The notes under the pieces: model-generated
Database searches by the model: none
What the model was told of the DNA's origin: nothing
Seen by the model: the letters and a program-made list of their open reading frames with translations, nothing else
Origin: Gracilaria vermiculophylla
Taxonomy: Eukaryota; Rhodophyta; Florideophyceae; Gracilariales; Gracilariaceae
NCBI GenBank assembly: GCA_019155205.2
Contig: JAHNZQ020000172.1
Coordinates: 2,039,197-2,103,196 of the forward strand
Length of the DNA stretch: 64,000 nt
Direction of reading: 5' to 3'
Made by a program: the position numbers and the translations under genes
In this document: positions 20,449 through 29,515 of the stretch, one piece after another
How the letters are laid out: every line of letters starts with the position of its first letter
How positions within the stretch are numbered: position 1 is the stretch's first letter

Positions 20449-21807
20449 TTAAGCTCTCAAGCCGCAAAGCAGACGGTATTTTTCAAGCTTATCAGCTTTC
20501 AAAGTTTTTGTCAACACATCGGCGGGTTGCAAACTCGTGTCGATCTTATTCAATTGCACAACGCCATTTTTCACCAATTCTTTGACATGGGGGTACTTCA
20601 ATGCAATATGTTTGTTCCTTTCAGAAGTCTTTGGCTTCGCAGCAATAGAGGCTGCTGTTATGCTATGGCAATACAATGCGATTGGGTACATCCTAGGTTC
20701 ACATTCACTTAGCACTTCATCTGCGCGCATTTCGAAGAACAATCTTCGCAGCCAATTTAACGTCTTACAACAATAGGAGAGCGCAATGTACTCAGCTTCT
20801 CCCGACGACAACGCAATCAACGTTTGCTTCTTAGTCGTCCACATGATCGGTGCTTCATTCACCTTGATCAATATGCCAGTCGTAGACCTTCTCGTCTCAT
20901 GACATTCGGCCCAGTCTGCATCACAATATGCTTCCATTGGCGCCCATACATCAGAGGGAAAGAACAAACAAATACCCTTCGTACCCTTTAGATACCTTAT
21001 CACTCTATTGGCTAAACCCATTTGCCTCATGCACCGGTCGTGAACCTGTTTTGCCAGCATTAAAGCTGCAAACATGATGTCTGGACGTGAAAAAACAGCC
21101 AGATACATCAAATGTCCCACCATCTTTCGGAAGCGCCCGTTAAGCGCAGGCGACATACTCTTCTCATTGTCGCCACGACTACTCAAGTCACATGGAGAGG
21201 GCAATGGCGTCCTAGCACGATTAGAGTTGGAGAGCCCATACTCTCTCAACATTTTGTCAACGTACCTCGATTGCTGGACCTTAATACCATTCCTACTCCG
21301 TTCAATTTCAAGCCCTACGAAGGACTTCGCTTCACCTAGTTGTTCCACTTGAAACAATTTCTTCATCTCTTCTTTGAAGTCCTTGAGTAGAGAGAATGAA
21401 TTGGACAACATCAATATGTCATCTACAACCACAACGAGGGACACTGTTCCACTCGTAGATTTGTACATGTATAAGCAGCTGTCAGTACTGGACTGTTTGA
21501 ATTCATGTCCAAGTAATTCCTGGTGCAAGGGGGAGCCCCATACTTGACCAGCCTGTCGTATGCCGTAGATAGACTTCTTTAGTAGGCACACCTTTCCAGG
21601 GATGTCGGATGAACTAGACGCATTCTGTGGTTGTTCCATGATTAGAGGTTCCTCTAAGTCGCCATAAAGGTATGCGTTGCTGATGTCCATAGATTCCATA
21701 AGTAGTCTTTGTGCCGCTGCCTTGGCAATGGCAACCCGAATGGTTGCTAGACGTGCCACAGGCGCGAAAAGATTATCAGGATCAAATTCTAGATATGGGC
21801 GTTGCAT
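20449..21807 (-). CDS. copia reverse transcriptase and RNase H
   Basis: A 452-residue open frame. The RT blocks are MESMDISNAYLYGDLEE near residue 38, LLKKSIYGIRQAGQVW, and VVVVDDILMLS with the catalytic pair Asp129-Asp130. RNase H has YCDADWAE (Asp296 region) and SSGEAEYIAL (Glu336 region). The third acidic position reads CHSITAASIAA where copia elements usually have CDN, so RNase H may be impaired. The C-terminus HVKELV...PADVLTKTL is typical of copia. The frame lacks the usual N-terminal RT beginning, which lies in broken sequence upstream (21810-22160). Confidence 0.9.
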   Translation of the reverse strand: MQRPYLEFDPDNLFAPVARLATIRVAIAKAAAQRLLMESMDISNAYLYGDLEEPLIMEQPQNASSSSDIPGKVCLLKKSIYGIRQAGQVWGSPLHQELLGHEFKQSSTDSCLYMYKSTSGTVSLVVVVDDILMLSNSFSLLKDFKEEMKKLFQVEQLGEAKSFVGLEIERSRNGIKVQQSRYVDKMLREYGLSNSNRARTPLPSPCDLSSRGDNEKSMSPALNGRFRKMVGHLMYLAVFSRPDIMFAALMLAKQVHDRCMRQMGLANRVIRYLKGTKGICLFFPSDVWAPMEAYCDADWAECHETRRSTTGILIKVNEAPIMWTTKKQTLIALSSGEAEYIALSYCCKTLNWLRRLFFEMRADEVLSECEPRMYPIALYCHSITAASIAAKPKTSERNKHIALKYPHVKELVKNGVVQLNKIDTSLQPADVLTKTLKADKLEKYRLLCGLRA

Positions 21808-22161
21808 ATCGCCACGAATAACGCAGCGGACTTTGGGCAGAACGCTTGGTGGGTTGGTGCTAAGATGCTTTAACAGAAAGGTCTAGAGGAACGGGAGAGG
21901 ATCCATCTCTAGCTTCCTATCCACAAGTGCCCATGTTTCTCTATTTATTAGAGCGTTGTACTCTCTGTCAATGGCTTCGGCTCATTCAGGCATAGATCTA
22001 GCTTCTTCAAAATTCTTAGGGACCCTGTTGACGTCGCCTAGATCTTTGGTGCGTGATTAAGCGGCCATAAAGAGAGCCAATGAGGCCTCCTAATGCTCTT
22101 GGTCGTCCTCTTCCATCTCCTTCTTGGCTTCATGCCGGTGAAGAGAAGAGAAATCGATGAG

Positions 22162-23136
22162 CTAGTTAATGGAGGGAAGAAATTCCCTTGAAACCTTGAA
22201 GTCCCTTTGGCGAGAGTGAATTATTTTCCCGTAGGACGGAACGAAGATCCGTAGTAGCGTATGCGGACTTTGCATTCCGGCGAAGTGTCCGAGCACGGCT
22301 CGAAGGAGAAGATTCTTGTTTGGTACAATTTCGGATCGATAGATAAACGCATGAGCCTTTTGTCCGAATTTGAGTATGTTCGTGAAGTCCGGCCTATTTC
22401 CAAACCAAAGTGTGAATGGAAATTTCATTCCTACACGAGAATTGGGCAAACAGTTTCGTATGTAGTTTGCGTGTGAGATTGCTTCCTCCCAGAGAGTAAA
22501 AGGGAGTTGAGAAGCATGTAGAAGGGTGCGAGCCATCTTCCACAAGTCCTGGGTGACTTTCTCAGTAGCCCCATTGGATTAATAGGCGTATGTTGGACTA
22601 TACTCTAACGCCATTCCATTTTCCAAAGCCCATTGGACGAAGTCGTCGGATCGGTTCTCACCCGCCCTTTCAAGGCGAACGCGGTAAATGCTGTTAGGCT
22701 TTATTTCATTTTCCGCGCGAGCCTTGTACCATCTAGTGCATTCAAAGAATTTTGTCTTAGAGCTCAAGAATTAAAGTGAGCAGGATCGTGTGTTATCGTC
22801 CAGAAGGACCTGAATATATTTAAATCCTTGTAGAGGCGGAGGGTTGATAGGCCCTCTGAGGTCCGTGTGGGTGAGTTCCAAAGGGCGTGAAGTAACCGAT
22901 GTTGAATTTCGAAGTGACGCACGCTTGGTTTTAGCGTTCATTCATGGCGGGCAGAAGATGTTTTTCACTTCTGGGGCAGATAGACGAGGTACTCCGTCGC
23001 ATTGTTCCCCAGTGAGTAACAGCTTCTCCTTGCCAAGGTGTCCAAGTTTTTCGTGCCATTCTTTGACTGTGTTCCCCGGTGCAGACAAAGCTGCTTGTGC
23101 GTATGGAGGTCCTGCAGGTGGGATAGGGCTCGGCAA
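22162..23136 (-). pseudogene. copia integrase, broken
   Basis: Pieces at 23136-22942 (pre-integrase zinc domain, EWHEKLGHLGKEKL), 22767-22579 (core, ending ENGMALEYSPTYAY then stop) and 22545-22162 (core end and C-terminal region, [14 protein letters not shown]). The catalytic Glu region reads SNGATEKV. Several stops and frame changes separate the parts. Confidence 0.8.
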
Positions 23137-23412
23137 CGGGTAAAGCCCGTCCCTTGGTGTAGACCGCTAAAGCTCATGGCCGTTAGTTGGGTCTTTGATT
23201 ACAAACTCTGAGCCATGCGAGCCGTTTAAAAATTCCACTTGTGTGCGCTTCGTTAGCACCGATAGAGAGATTAAGTTAGAGTCAAAAGAGGGCGTGTGCT
23301 TGGCCGGAAGTATTATTCCGTTTCCTAGTGGTAGTTTAATTGTGCATTCTCTGATGATCTCTGATATCTGGTCGCAAGTTCGAACAGTTTGACTTGCGAT
23401 GGATCGGTAACC

Positions 23413-23868
23413 CTAGAATAGGTGTTTTTCTCTAACAAAGACATGTGTTGCACCGGAGTCTAACCAGGTGTTGTCGTTTTCTTTGTGTGAAAGCTTGGCG
23501 CGGGCTATTGCAACGAAGCCCCGTTGTGTACCATCTTCACGGTCATTGTTGTCGTGGTTGTTGTTGTTCCGCGGGTTATGGTTTTGACCACAGTTATTAG
23601 AACCCCTTCGAGAGTCCCAGTTCCTATTGGAAGAGTTCTTGCGATTTTGACCTCTTCCTCTTGAACGACTACCATGTTGGTTGGATGTCTGGTTGTAATT
23701 GTCGTTCTTGTTGCGAGACCAACATTCGGAGCGAATGTGGCCAATTCGTCCGCAGTTCCAGCATGCGACACGCTTTTTGTTTTTCCGTGAACGTGGTTTC
23801 CGGTTTGTACTTGACTTTCGTGCAGCAGGGTAGGGATGTGTGTGATCCTTCTTCGCATCAGTAGGCAT
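23413..23868 (-). CDS. copia nucleocapsid zinc knuckle and protease
   Basis: A 151-residue frame. A basic stretch is followed by a CCHC zinc knuckle (CWNCGRIGHIRSEC), a long Asn/Arg-rich low-complexity segment and the protease motif WLDSGATHV. It is in the same frame as the gag piece upstream and begins directly after that piece's TAA stop, so it is most likely the continuation of one polyprotein interrupted by a single stop codon. Confidence 0.82.
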   Translation of the reverse strand: MPTDAKKDHTHPYPAARKSSTNRKPRSRKNKKRVACWNCGRIGHIRSECWSRNKNDNYNQTSNQHGSRSRGRGQNRKNSSNRNWDSRRGSNNCGQNHNPRNNNNHDNNDREDGTQRGFVAIARAKLSHKENDNTWLDSGATHVFVREKHLF

Positions 23869-24477
23869 TTATTGCGAAGCCGTTGATCGATGTGTTCGGT
23901 GGTCCATTTCGGAACGTAGTAAGGCGACAACTTGATTGTACGCCATGTTTTTTGCATCTGCAATTAATGTAATTGCCATAAGCGAGTCCGGTAATGTTTG
24001 CAATAGAGTTGCGATTAGCTCGCGGTTGGTTAACGGATCACCAAGTCTGGCCAATTCGAGGAACGTAGTTTCCATTTCCAGGAGGTGTTTCTGGATATCA
24101 TCAGCATCCTTGAATAGAAATGTGGTCAAGTTCTCTCTCAAGTTCATTTTGGACTGAATTTTGTCCTTCTTGTACGTAGCCCCAGGCATAGTCCATACCT
24201 CCAGAGCCGAACAAGACTCACGTTTAAGTAGTTCCGAGACAGCGACGATAGGTTGTGTGCCAAGGTTTTGCACAATAGCAGATCGTGCCTTACGGTCGGC
24301 ATCATCCCAACATCGGCGAGCTTGTGCGGTACCATCCTCTGGCCGAGGTTCGGTCAGAACGAAGAGGGATCGCAAGGAATGCATGTAGTCCCGAATATAG
24401 ATACGGCAAGTATAGTATTCGGCGGCACTTTTGAGCCCAGGGATGCGTTTCGACTCGTGCTTGTGAGCTTCTTCCAT
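23869..24477 (-). CDS. copia gag (UBN2-type)
   Basis: A 202-residue frame with the helical copia gag signature, including LETxFLELARLGDPLTNRELIATLLQTLP-like text near the C-terminal third and MAYNQVVALLRSEM. It ends CAA TAA followed at once by ATG, in frame with the zinc knuckle. The start at 24477 is the first Met of the open frame; a similar KDPLTSRELA stretch just upstream in another frame hints at rearrangement of the N-terminus. Confidence 0.8.
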   Translation of the reverse strand: MEEAHKHESKRIPGLKSAAEYYTCRIYIRDYMHSLRSLFVLTEPRPEDGTAQARRCWDDADRKARSAIVQNLGTQPIVAVSELLKRESCSALEVWTMPGATYKKDKIQSKMNLRENLTTFLFKDADDIQKHLLEMETTFLELARLGDPLTNRELIATLLQTLPDSLMAITLIADAKNMAYNQVVALLRSEMDHRTHRSTASQ

Positions 24478-24599
24478 CGCAGAGTATACTCAACGCGAGA
24501 GGGGTTTGACAGGTGATCAAGTTCTTCGCCAGTTCCCTACTGGTCAAGGGATCCTTCTTCTTCGCCAACTTCTTCAACAAATAATACTACAGGCCTAAG

Positions 24600-25260
24600 T
24601 AGTGCGTGGTGGTTAGATGCGTTCAGATACTACACACTAGGCGGCAGGACCAACCCGTACTTCAGTGTCTTTTTCCTATAGCAAATCGCACCTCGGGCCT
24701 GGAGTACCTCCCTTCTTCAGGGGCCCGTGTAGGGATGCCAGTGCAACTTCACCACCGACAAACCACAACACACTACGCAGTCTTTTCGTAGGTAAGGTGG
24801 GACTTTCTTCTCCAACTGCAGTAGCGTAAGCAGTAGAGGCACGTTGTCGGGTCGTCGTGCGGGGTGCGCGTGGGCAAAGTTGGAACGTGCGCAACGGTAG
24901 TTGGCGCGCGGCACGGTCCGAGTGGTAGCGGTAATCCAAAGACGCAGATTAGCGTTGGGTGCAGTAAAGTTGCAGCCCGATTTAGTGCGATGCGTTGGCG
25001 GCGGTGCGGCACGCACGAGTTTGCGGCGGCGGAATGTCCAAAGCGCCGTGGCGGCACACGGTGCTCGCAGTGGTGAGTGCGCGGCGACGGTGCGGGAACG
25101 CGAGTGAAACGATCACGGTGGCGGTGGTTGCAACGCGCGGTGTGGCGCTGTTGCGGCGGAAGAGACGTCGGTAGGCGCGAGCGGTGGTGAATTGAATGCA
25201 ATGTGACGAGGGGGTGCCCACAGCGGTGTTGCCGTCGAAAACGGGTGGGTTGCGGTCGGA
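24600..25260. other. GC-rich leader of the copia element
   Basis: Between gag and the primer site lies about 650 bp that is visibly richer in G and C than the rest of the element, especially 24840-25260. Open frames run on both strands because stop codons are rare at this composition. Repeated cggtgg/gcggcg-type motifs are frequent. I see no supported protein. Confidence 0.5.
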
Positions 25261-25264
25261 GGAG

Positions 25265-25283
25265 ATCGGTAGCGATGCTACCA
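25265..25283 (-). other. Primer-binding site of the copia element
   Basis: Immediately after the 5' LTR end (minus strand) the sequence reads TGGTAGCATCGCTACC. TGGTAGCA complements the 3' end of a tRNA ending TGCTACCA, as eukaryotic initiator tRNA-Met does. It also forms a short hairpin (GGTAGC..GCTACC). Confidence 0.65.
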
Positions 25284-25417
25284 TGAAAGGATCGTCCGCT
25301 TGACTCCGGAGAGTCGGACGGGACGAAACCGCCGACCGTTTCTTTGTTTTGCACTGTCGGGTGGAACGGGTGGATACTGTTGCCCGTTCCAGTGAGCAGT
25401 CAGCATCTGGTCATTCA
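25284..25417 (-). repeat. 5' LTR of the copia element
   Basis: 134 bp from TGAAAGG to GTCATTCA, with TGAA/TTCA as short inverted ends. Followed by the ACCCC target duplication. Confidence 0.9.
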
Positions 25418-25422
25418 ACCCC

Positions 25423-25755
25423 CTCTCCCAGATCAAAAACTCATTGTCCTCGTTGATCGCTGCCACTCAACATCACCGATTCCTTTACGGCATCTCGACG
25501 GGTAGCAATTCGTGACCCATTGGCACTTTCGGCAAGGATCATAGCTCAAGAGGACCAATGCAGTCTATGATACACCTCACAAACTCGTATTGGGCTTCAC
25601 GCCATTTCAGATGCTCGACCACCGTATAAGTGGGCACCATCCCAGCCAAATCCAAAAGTCCTTATGTCTCCATCATCGCCGATTCTTTTATCAAGTAAAG
25701 AATCTCGAAACCCCTTTCAGACCCAGGATCAGCGACAAAAATTTTCAGTAACAGA
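25423..25755 (+). promoter_or_regulatory. Likely proximal promoter and leader of the secreted-protein gene
   Basis: 333 bp between the copia target duplication and the ATG. A TATAAG motif lies at 25625-25630, about 125 bp upstream of the ATG, which would allow a leader of roughly 100 nt. The bases before the ATG (aacagaATGA) have A at -3, only a moderate start context. The copia insertion separates this piece from the CCAAT-containing sequence left of 20077. Confidence 0.35.
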
Positions 25756-26445
25756 ATGAAGGGCATCACTCAACTTTTCTTGTTGTCATCTCTACTTGCC
25801 TGCGCGTTTGCATCAAAAACGAGGTGCCCCAAGTATCACGTCAAGGTCGTCAAATGCACGGCTCGTGACGCCGACGGCCTCACTGCAATCGTGGAAAACT
25901 ACCAGAAGCTCCTTGGCGGCGAGAACAACGGCAACAGCCCAGGCACGCTTTCCTCCGGCCAGCTATCCATCAACCGGGATGCCGACATTGTACCGTTCAA
26001 CATGCCCGGCAATTTCTTCAACAAGGTCGTCACTCGCGGCGCCGTGTTCCATGCTCGCGGCGGAAAGTTTGCCGTCTCCAACCCGGGCACCCCACCGCCG
26101 AAAGACGATCGATTCTCGTCCTTGCTTCCTCTGTTTGTGACCAGGCAGTTCCGCCGATTCTCGCTCAAGCGCCTGTTCACCCCCGTGCTTTCCAACCGCC
26201 TTACCGTCAAGTTCCAGATCCCGGCGTTGCGTGACGCGGCCAAGGTGAATGGTTTCGGGGCGGTGTTCACGGACGTGGATGTCCCCCTCCGCACAAGCAT
26301 GGTGTACTTTGACAATAATGGATGCCAAATTGCAAACGTTTGGGTGCCCGCCAAGAGCAAAGGACTCAGCTTTGCTGGGTTGGTTGTTGTGGACGCGAAA
26401 AAACGCTCCAAGACTGTCCCGGTCATTTCCAAGGTCAAAATCTAG
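25756..26445 (+). CDS. Secreted protein of a mainly bacterial uncharacterised family, interrupted by TAG
   Basis: A 229-residue frame, unlike the transposons in having balanced composition and G/C-ended codons. A signal peptide is clear (hydrophobic residues 7-19, likely cut after AFA). The mature part has Cys24, Cys34 and Cys190. I recognise the pattern of an uncharacterised secreted family common in bacteria: GENNGN near residue 55, FNMPGNFFN (81-89), RGAVF (94-98), LFTP (140-143), NGFGAVFTDVDV (165-176), FDNNG (185-189) and LSFAGLVV (204-211). That family normally ends with VVMDD..YGEP. Here this tail lies in frame after the TAG. The gene is intronless as read. Function is unknown. It is either a pseudogene by one nonsense change, a readthrough gene, or a sequencing error. 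Confidence 0.75.
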   Translation: MKGITQLFLLSSLLACAFASKTRCPKYHVKVVKCTARDADGLTAIVENYQKLLGGENNGNSPGTLSSGQLSINRDADIVPFNMPGNFFNKVVTRGAVFHARGGKFAVSNPGTPPPKDDRFSSLLPLFVTRQFRRFSLKRLFTPVLSNRLTVKFQIPALRDAAKVNGFGAVFTDVDVPLRTSMVYFDNNGCQIANVWVPAKSKGLSFAGLVVVDAKKRSKTVPVISKVKI

Positions 26446-26562
26446 TTGAACAATGTTTCGGTGCGCCACTTCTCGCAAGGGTACAAGCGTCCTTTCTTCC
26501 GCCGCTTTTTGAAGGATGTGGTGGTGATGGATGACCTCTTCTACGGTGAACCAAGGAAGTAG
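26446..26562 (+). other. In-frame continuation holding the family's conserved C-terminus
   Basis: After TAG the same frame stays open for 38 codons to a second TAG at 26560-26562 and reads KDVVVMDDLFYGEPRK at its end. This matches the C-terminal signature (VVMDDFIYGEP-like) that I associate with the family. Preservation of this tail argues that the stop at 26443-26445 is recent, suppressed or an error. Confidence 0.7.
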
Positions 26563-27735
26563 AATGTCTGGTTGCGTATGAATCATCACACCCATCAAAT
26601 TCAGAGCTATAATTTTAGATTCGATATGTTTTAATATCCTGAGAGCTCCATCAATCTCAAGCGCAGTTCATGAACGCAATAGTTAGAAAACTCCAATGCA
26701 GATACAAACATAAAATAAATCACCTCATTCGGTAGTGCATCGCTTTCAAAACACATGTTCACAATCCGCTTCGAAACCCCATTCAGACCCGGAACGAATT
26801 TCAACAGAACCCTCAAGAGCACCGCGATTGAAAACACGGATATAGCAGAAAGCAAAACAGCGGCAGGCTCTGGTATGACTTGGGCGGCACAGACCAACAT
26901 GTATTATATTGTGGAAGGCGTGCGTTTGCCACTTCTTGACCGCAACGATCGCACAAGAAGCAAGGAGACTGCAACGTCATTTTGTAAAAACGTAAACACT
27001 GGCATGAAACATACGTCAAACTTTCAGCAGTTCTCTGCAACGACTTTGCTCTATACGATTCGACTAGAATTACAATCAGCGATTCGCAAGTTTTACGCTC
27101 TTGGTAAAAGAAAAATGGAATTTTTTAAGTCTAATTCATCAGAATCGGATGGAAAGAATGCAGGTTATGTTGCAGTATGATACTGCTATGAATGAAAGTT
27201 ATCAGTTCTGTTAGAACACATAGAATGAAATTTAGAAATATTTTGTGCTTGTGCATGTAGAGCATAAGATATATTTGATATTCTTTTCAAACAATCCGAA
27301 TAACCATTGTTTAACCTATATCAATTTGTCAGAAGTGTCCAATGACAGAATCCAATTTGAATATTGTTTTCCATTTGGTAATAAGTATCAGCTTTGTATT
27401 GATCATAAGTTCCATACTAGCATGATCTCATACTGTATTTCTATTGAACGCGCTTTGCAGAGGGAAAGGGTAGGGTTTGAGAAAGAGTAAATTCGAAAGT
27501 AAACAATCCAGTCAATGAAGAGAAAAAGAAGCAATGGAATATTTCTTTAGATAAGCGACGACTTGGTTAACGATCGGAAATCGTTTTATACTACCAAAAA
27601 CGCTCGCCAATGTTTCGGGTCAGAAAAAGTTTGAAATGTCCTTTGCTTCGAATTTTTACTGCCTCTTTATTCATCACGCGCAACCGTTTTCTAGAACAAG
27701 AAATTGAAAAGCGTTGTTGGTAAACCAATGAGTTA
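26563..27735. other. Downstream stretch; one open frame of uncertain status
   Basis: A 141-codon plus frame at 26755-27180 (MFTIRFETPFRPGTNF...) has no domain I recognise. The opposite strand is also open over part of it. Composition turns AT-rich after about 27000. No transposon similarity was seen until 27738. I would not call a gene here without transcript evidence. Confidence 0.4.
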
Positions 27736-27737
27736 TA

Positions 27738-29076
27738 CAGACTGTTTCAGAAACATACGACATGCTGTGAAATCTCAAAAAAACTAACAAATGCATCCTG
27801 TACGCCTATAACAATAGGTTTTAGAAAAAAGTAAAGTCAAAAAACGGCTTTACAGAGCAATGATTATCAATAACAAATCTTTACTGGGCGACGCTCAATA
27901 GTTTATTTTGCATCTTTTTTGCAGTATAACGTTGTTACAACGTTTTTGCATCGAATTGATGTACTTTTCTACAGTCGAAACTGTTACATATTTCAAGCAA
28001 TTTTTAACACAGTTTTTGAGTTCGAAAAATGTCTGTAATTGCCTTCCATGCGCAAAACCCATCCTCGCCAGCATTCCCAAATGTTTTCGGTTAAGTTCGA
28101 ATCCAGTGAGCGCGCCATCCACTCTAAAACAGATACTTCTGACTCCTGTAGCCAATTTTTGATTAAAAAGGCAGTGTGTACAGGCGCATTATCCTTTTGA
28201 AAAATGAAATTTTCTTCATGGTAACATAAACCGAAAAATGGCATGTAATCGTATACACATTCTTGGTATTTTCCCGTATTCATGGTTGTTTCAAGAAATG
28301 CAATTTCCGTGAGGTCTTTTTTACAAATTCACGCCCGGACCATTACAGAGCCTCCACTAGAGCGTCTGGTATAGAATCCACGACGATCCTTACGAATATT
28401 GTGCCAATAAAAGTTGTAGCAATCACGTCCATCGAAATGGAACTTTATTTCATCAGTAAAAATAACATTTTCCAATTCTTTCTTCCAGTACGCTTTTCCA
28501 GCACACCAGTCACCTCTCTTTTGATTGTGATTGTCTTGAAGGAAGAACGTTTTTTTCATTTTATTATACTTAAATATATTTTTGTTGTTTATCTGCCTCC
28601 ATATAGGTGATTTGGAAATTTTGAGATTGATATTTATTCCAATTTTTCTACACGATACTTTTCCTTTGCACAATGCCAGATAATTCCTCTTTTGCCTGCT
28701 GGAATGAGCTTCTGGGGTCGTCCCGGAGATTGCTCTTGTCCATAAAGCGTCAAAGTTTTGAGAAAAGAAGCAAATGTGACCCTAGAACGCTTTGATTTTC
28801 GATCAATAGCACTGTTGGGGTGTTTCTCGACGTTTATCTTTATGATTTGAAACTTTTATTGCTTAGAAACTGGAGGACCTCGAGCCTTATGTACTAAAAA
28901 GAAGACGGTGTACATTTCTTTTTGAAACGATTCTACATAGACTATGTGCAAAATCTCGCATACAGTACAGTTTTGGCGCACGTTTTAGGGGTAATACGTT
29001 TTTGAAACGATTCTACATAGACTATGTGAAAAATCTCACCCACACTACAGTTTTGGCGCACGTTTTAGGGGTAATA
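27738..29076 (-). mobile_element. Tc1-like element B, 5' end replaced
   Basis: The 3' end carries a typical Tc1/mariner terminal repeat starting CAGACTGTTTCAGAAACATA at 27738 next to a TA (27736-27737). The same end, diverged, is found in the right inverted-repeat arm near 13640. The 5' terminal repeat is absent: at about 29077 the sequence passes into a TRIM element. Confidence 0.75.
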
Positions 29077-29090
29077 TGTTTTTGAAACGC
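27993..29090 (-). pseudogene. Tc1-like transposase B with all three catalytic acids but broken frame
   Basis: Two open pieces: 28673-28329 with FTDEIKFHFDG (Asp74 of that piece), and 28283-27993 with FQKDNAPVHTA (Asp31) and DSNLTENIW (Glu66). The spacing gives DD34E. A frameshift lies between them (28284-28328). Upstream, the helix-turn-helix part (ARGPPVSK at about 28880) is damaged by an 80-bp tandem duplication. Both catalytic halves are better preserved than in the Tc1-like copies of the inverted repeat. Confidence 0.8.
28919..29089. repeat. 80-bp tandem duplication in the Tc1-like B helix-turn-helix region
   Basis: Units start with tttttgaaacg at 28919, 28999 and (11 bp only) 29079. The two full units differ at a few bases. 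On the minus strand each unit encodes RQNC.V.EI.HIVYVESFQK-like text corresponding to the DNA-binding helix region, so the duplication repeats part of the DNA-binding domain. Confidence 0.85.
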
Positions 29091-29381
29091 ACTGTATGCG
29101 CAATACTTTCCTGTGACACAGAGCGCACAGTTCACTATTTGAATTATCAACACGCCCCTTCGCCCTGTACTATTTTACAGAACGAGACCTCAAGCTTACA
29201 GTGTTAAATCTGACTACTGCTGTGCAAATGTGTAATGTACTTGGCTTCGGTAATTTCTTGCAGTCGAACCTAGGGTCCTAGCGTTTAGCTGGGCCCAAAA
29301 TCAGTGGGTAAAAAGATGCGCCACATGCGCTATAATTTCTTGTGACACAGGGCGCACAGTTCACTATTGGAACTATCAACA
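29077..29381 (-). mobile_element. TRIM element, copy 2 (diverged)
   Basis: The same 229-bp-spaced direct repeats as copy 1 (LTR-like 29077-29152 and 29303-29381), both containing tgtgacacag.gcgcacagttcac. The primer site next to the right repeat reads gctgggcccaaaatc, two changes from copy 1. No target duplication was found, because one end merges with the Tc1-like B tandem repeat. Confidence 0.65.
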
Positions 29382-29449
29382 GCTGCCGTCGTCTAATACA
29401 GTTTCAATCTGTATCATGTTTCTGAGATTTCTCGATTGTTAGCGGCCAC

Positions 29450-29515
29450 TGTGGTTGAACCGGAGGGGCTACAAACCACAAGATGTTCGCGTGAATGCGT
29501 AGCTAGGGTTCATCA
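29450..29515 (-). repeat. Family D 3' LTR, recognisable outer part
   Basis: TGTGGTTGAACCGGAGGGGC to tagctaggg, similar to 37022-37081. The LTR must extend further right (at least to about 29800 by position), but I could not fix its inner end. Confidence 0.5.

Larger units (their letters stand above)
20082..25417 (-). mobile_element. Ty1/copia retrotransposon (5336 bp), complete ends
   Basis: Two 134-bp LTRs (20082-20215, 25284-25417) flanked by the perfect 5-bp duplication ACCCC (20077-20081, 25418-25422). Reading on the minus strand the order is gag, zinc knuckle, protease, integrase, RT and RNase H, which is the copia order. Frameshifts and stops in integrase and a stop between gag and the zinc knuckle disable it. 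Intact target duplications and similar LTRs suggest a younger insertion than the gypsy elements here. Confidence 0.93.

Noticed and set aside
24302..24580. An earlier copia gag start with KDPLTSRELA, suggesting a repeat of the later LGDPLTNRELIA
   Set aside because: It is in another frame and the similarity covers only about ten residues; not enough to claim an internal duplication.
24773..25354. 193-codon minus frame crossing the copia LTR and leader
   Set aside because: It runs through the LTR boundary and primer site, is His/Arg/Thr-rich from GC-rich repeats, and has no copia protein similarity.
26431..26445. A 12-base intron (GT..AG, gtcaaaatctag) that would remove the stop in the secreted-protein gene and keep the frame
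   Set aside because: Far shorter than introns handled by ordinary spliceosomes, and there is no other sign of tiny introns in the window.
26631..26900. Minus-strand frame with VIPEPAAVLL and a hydrophobic run, resembling a bacterial PEP-CTERM anchor
   Set aside because: It lies on the opposite strand to the secreted-protein gene, lacks a supporting protein and occurs in a eukaryotic context; probably chance.
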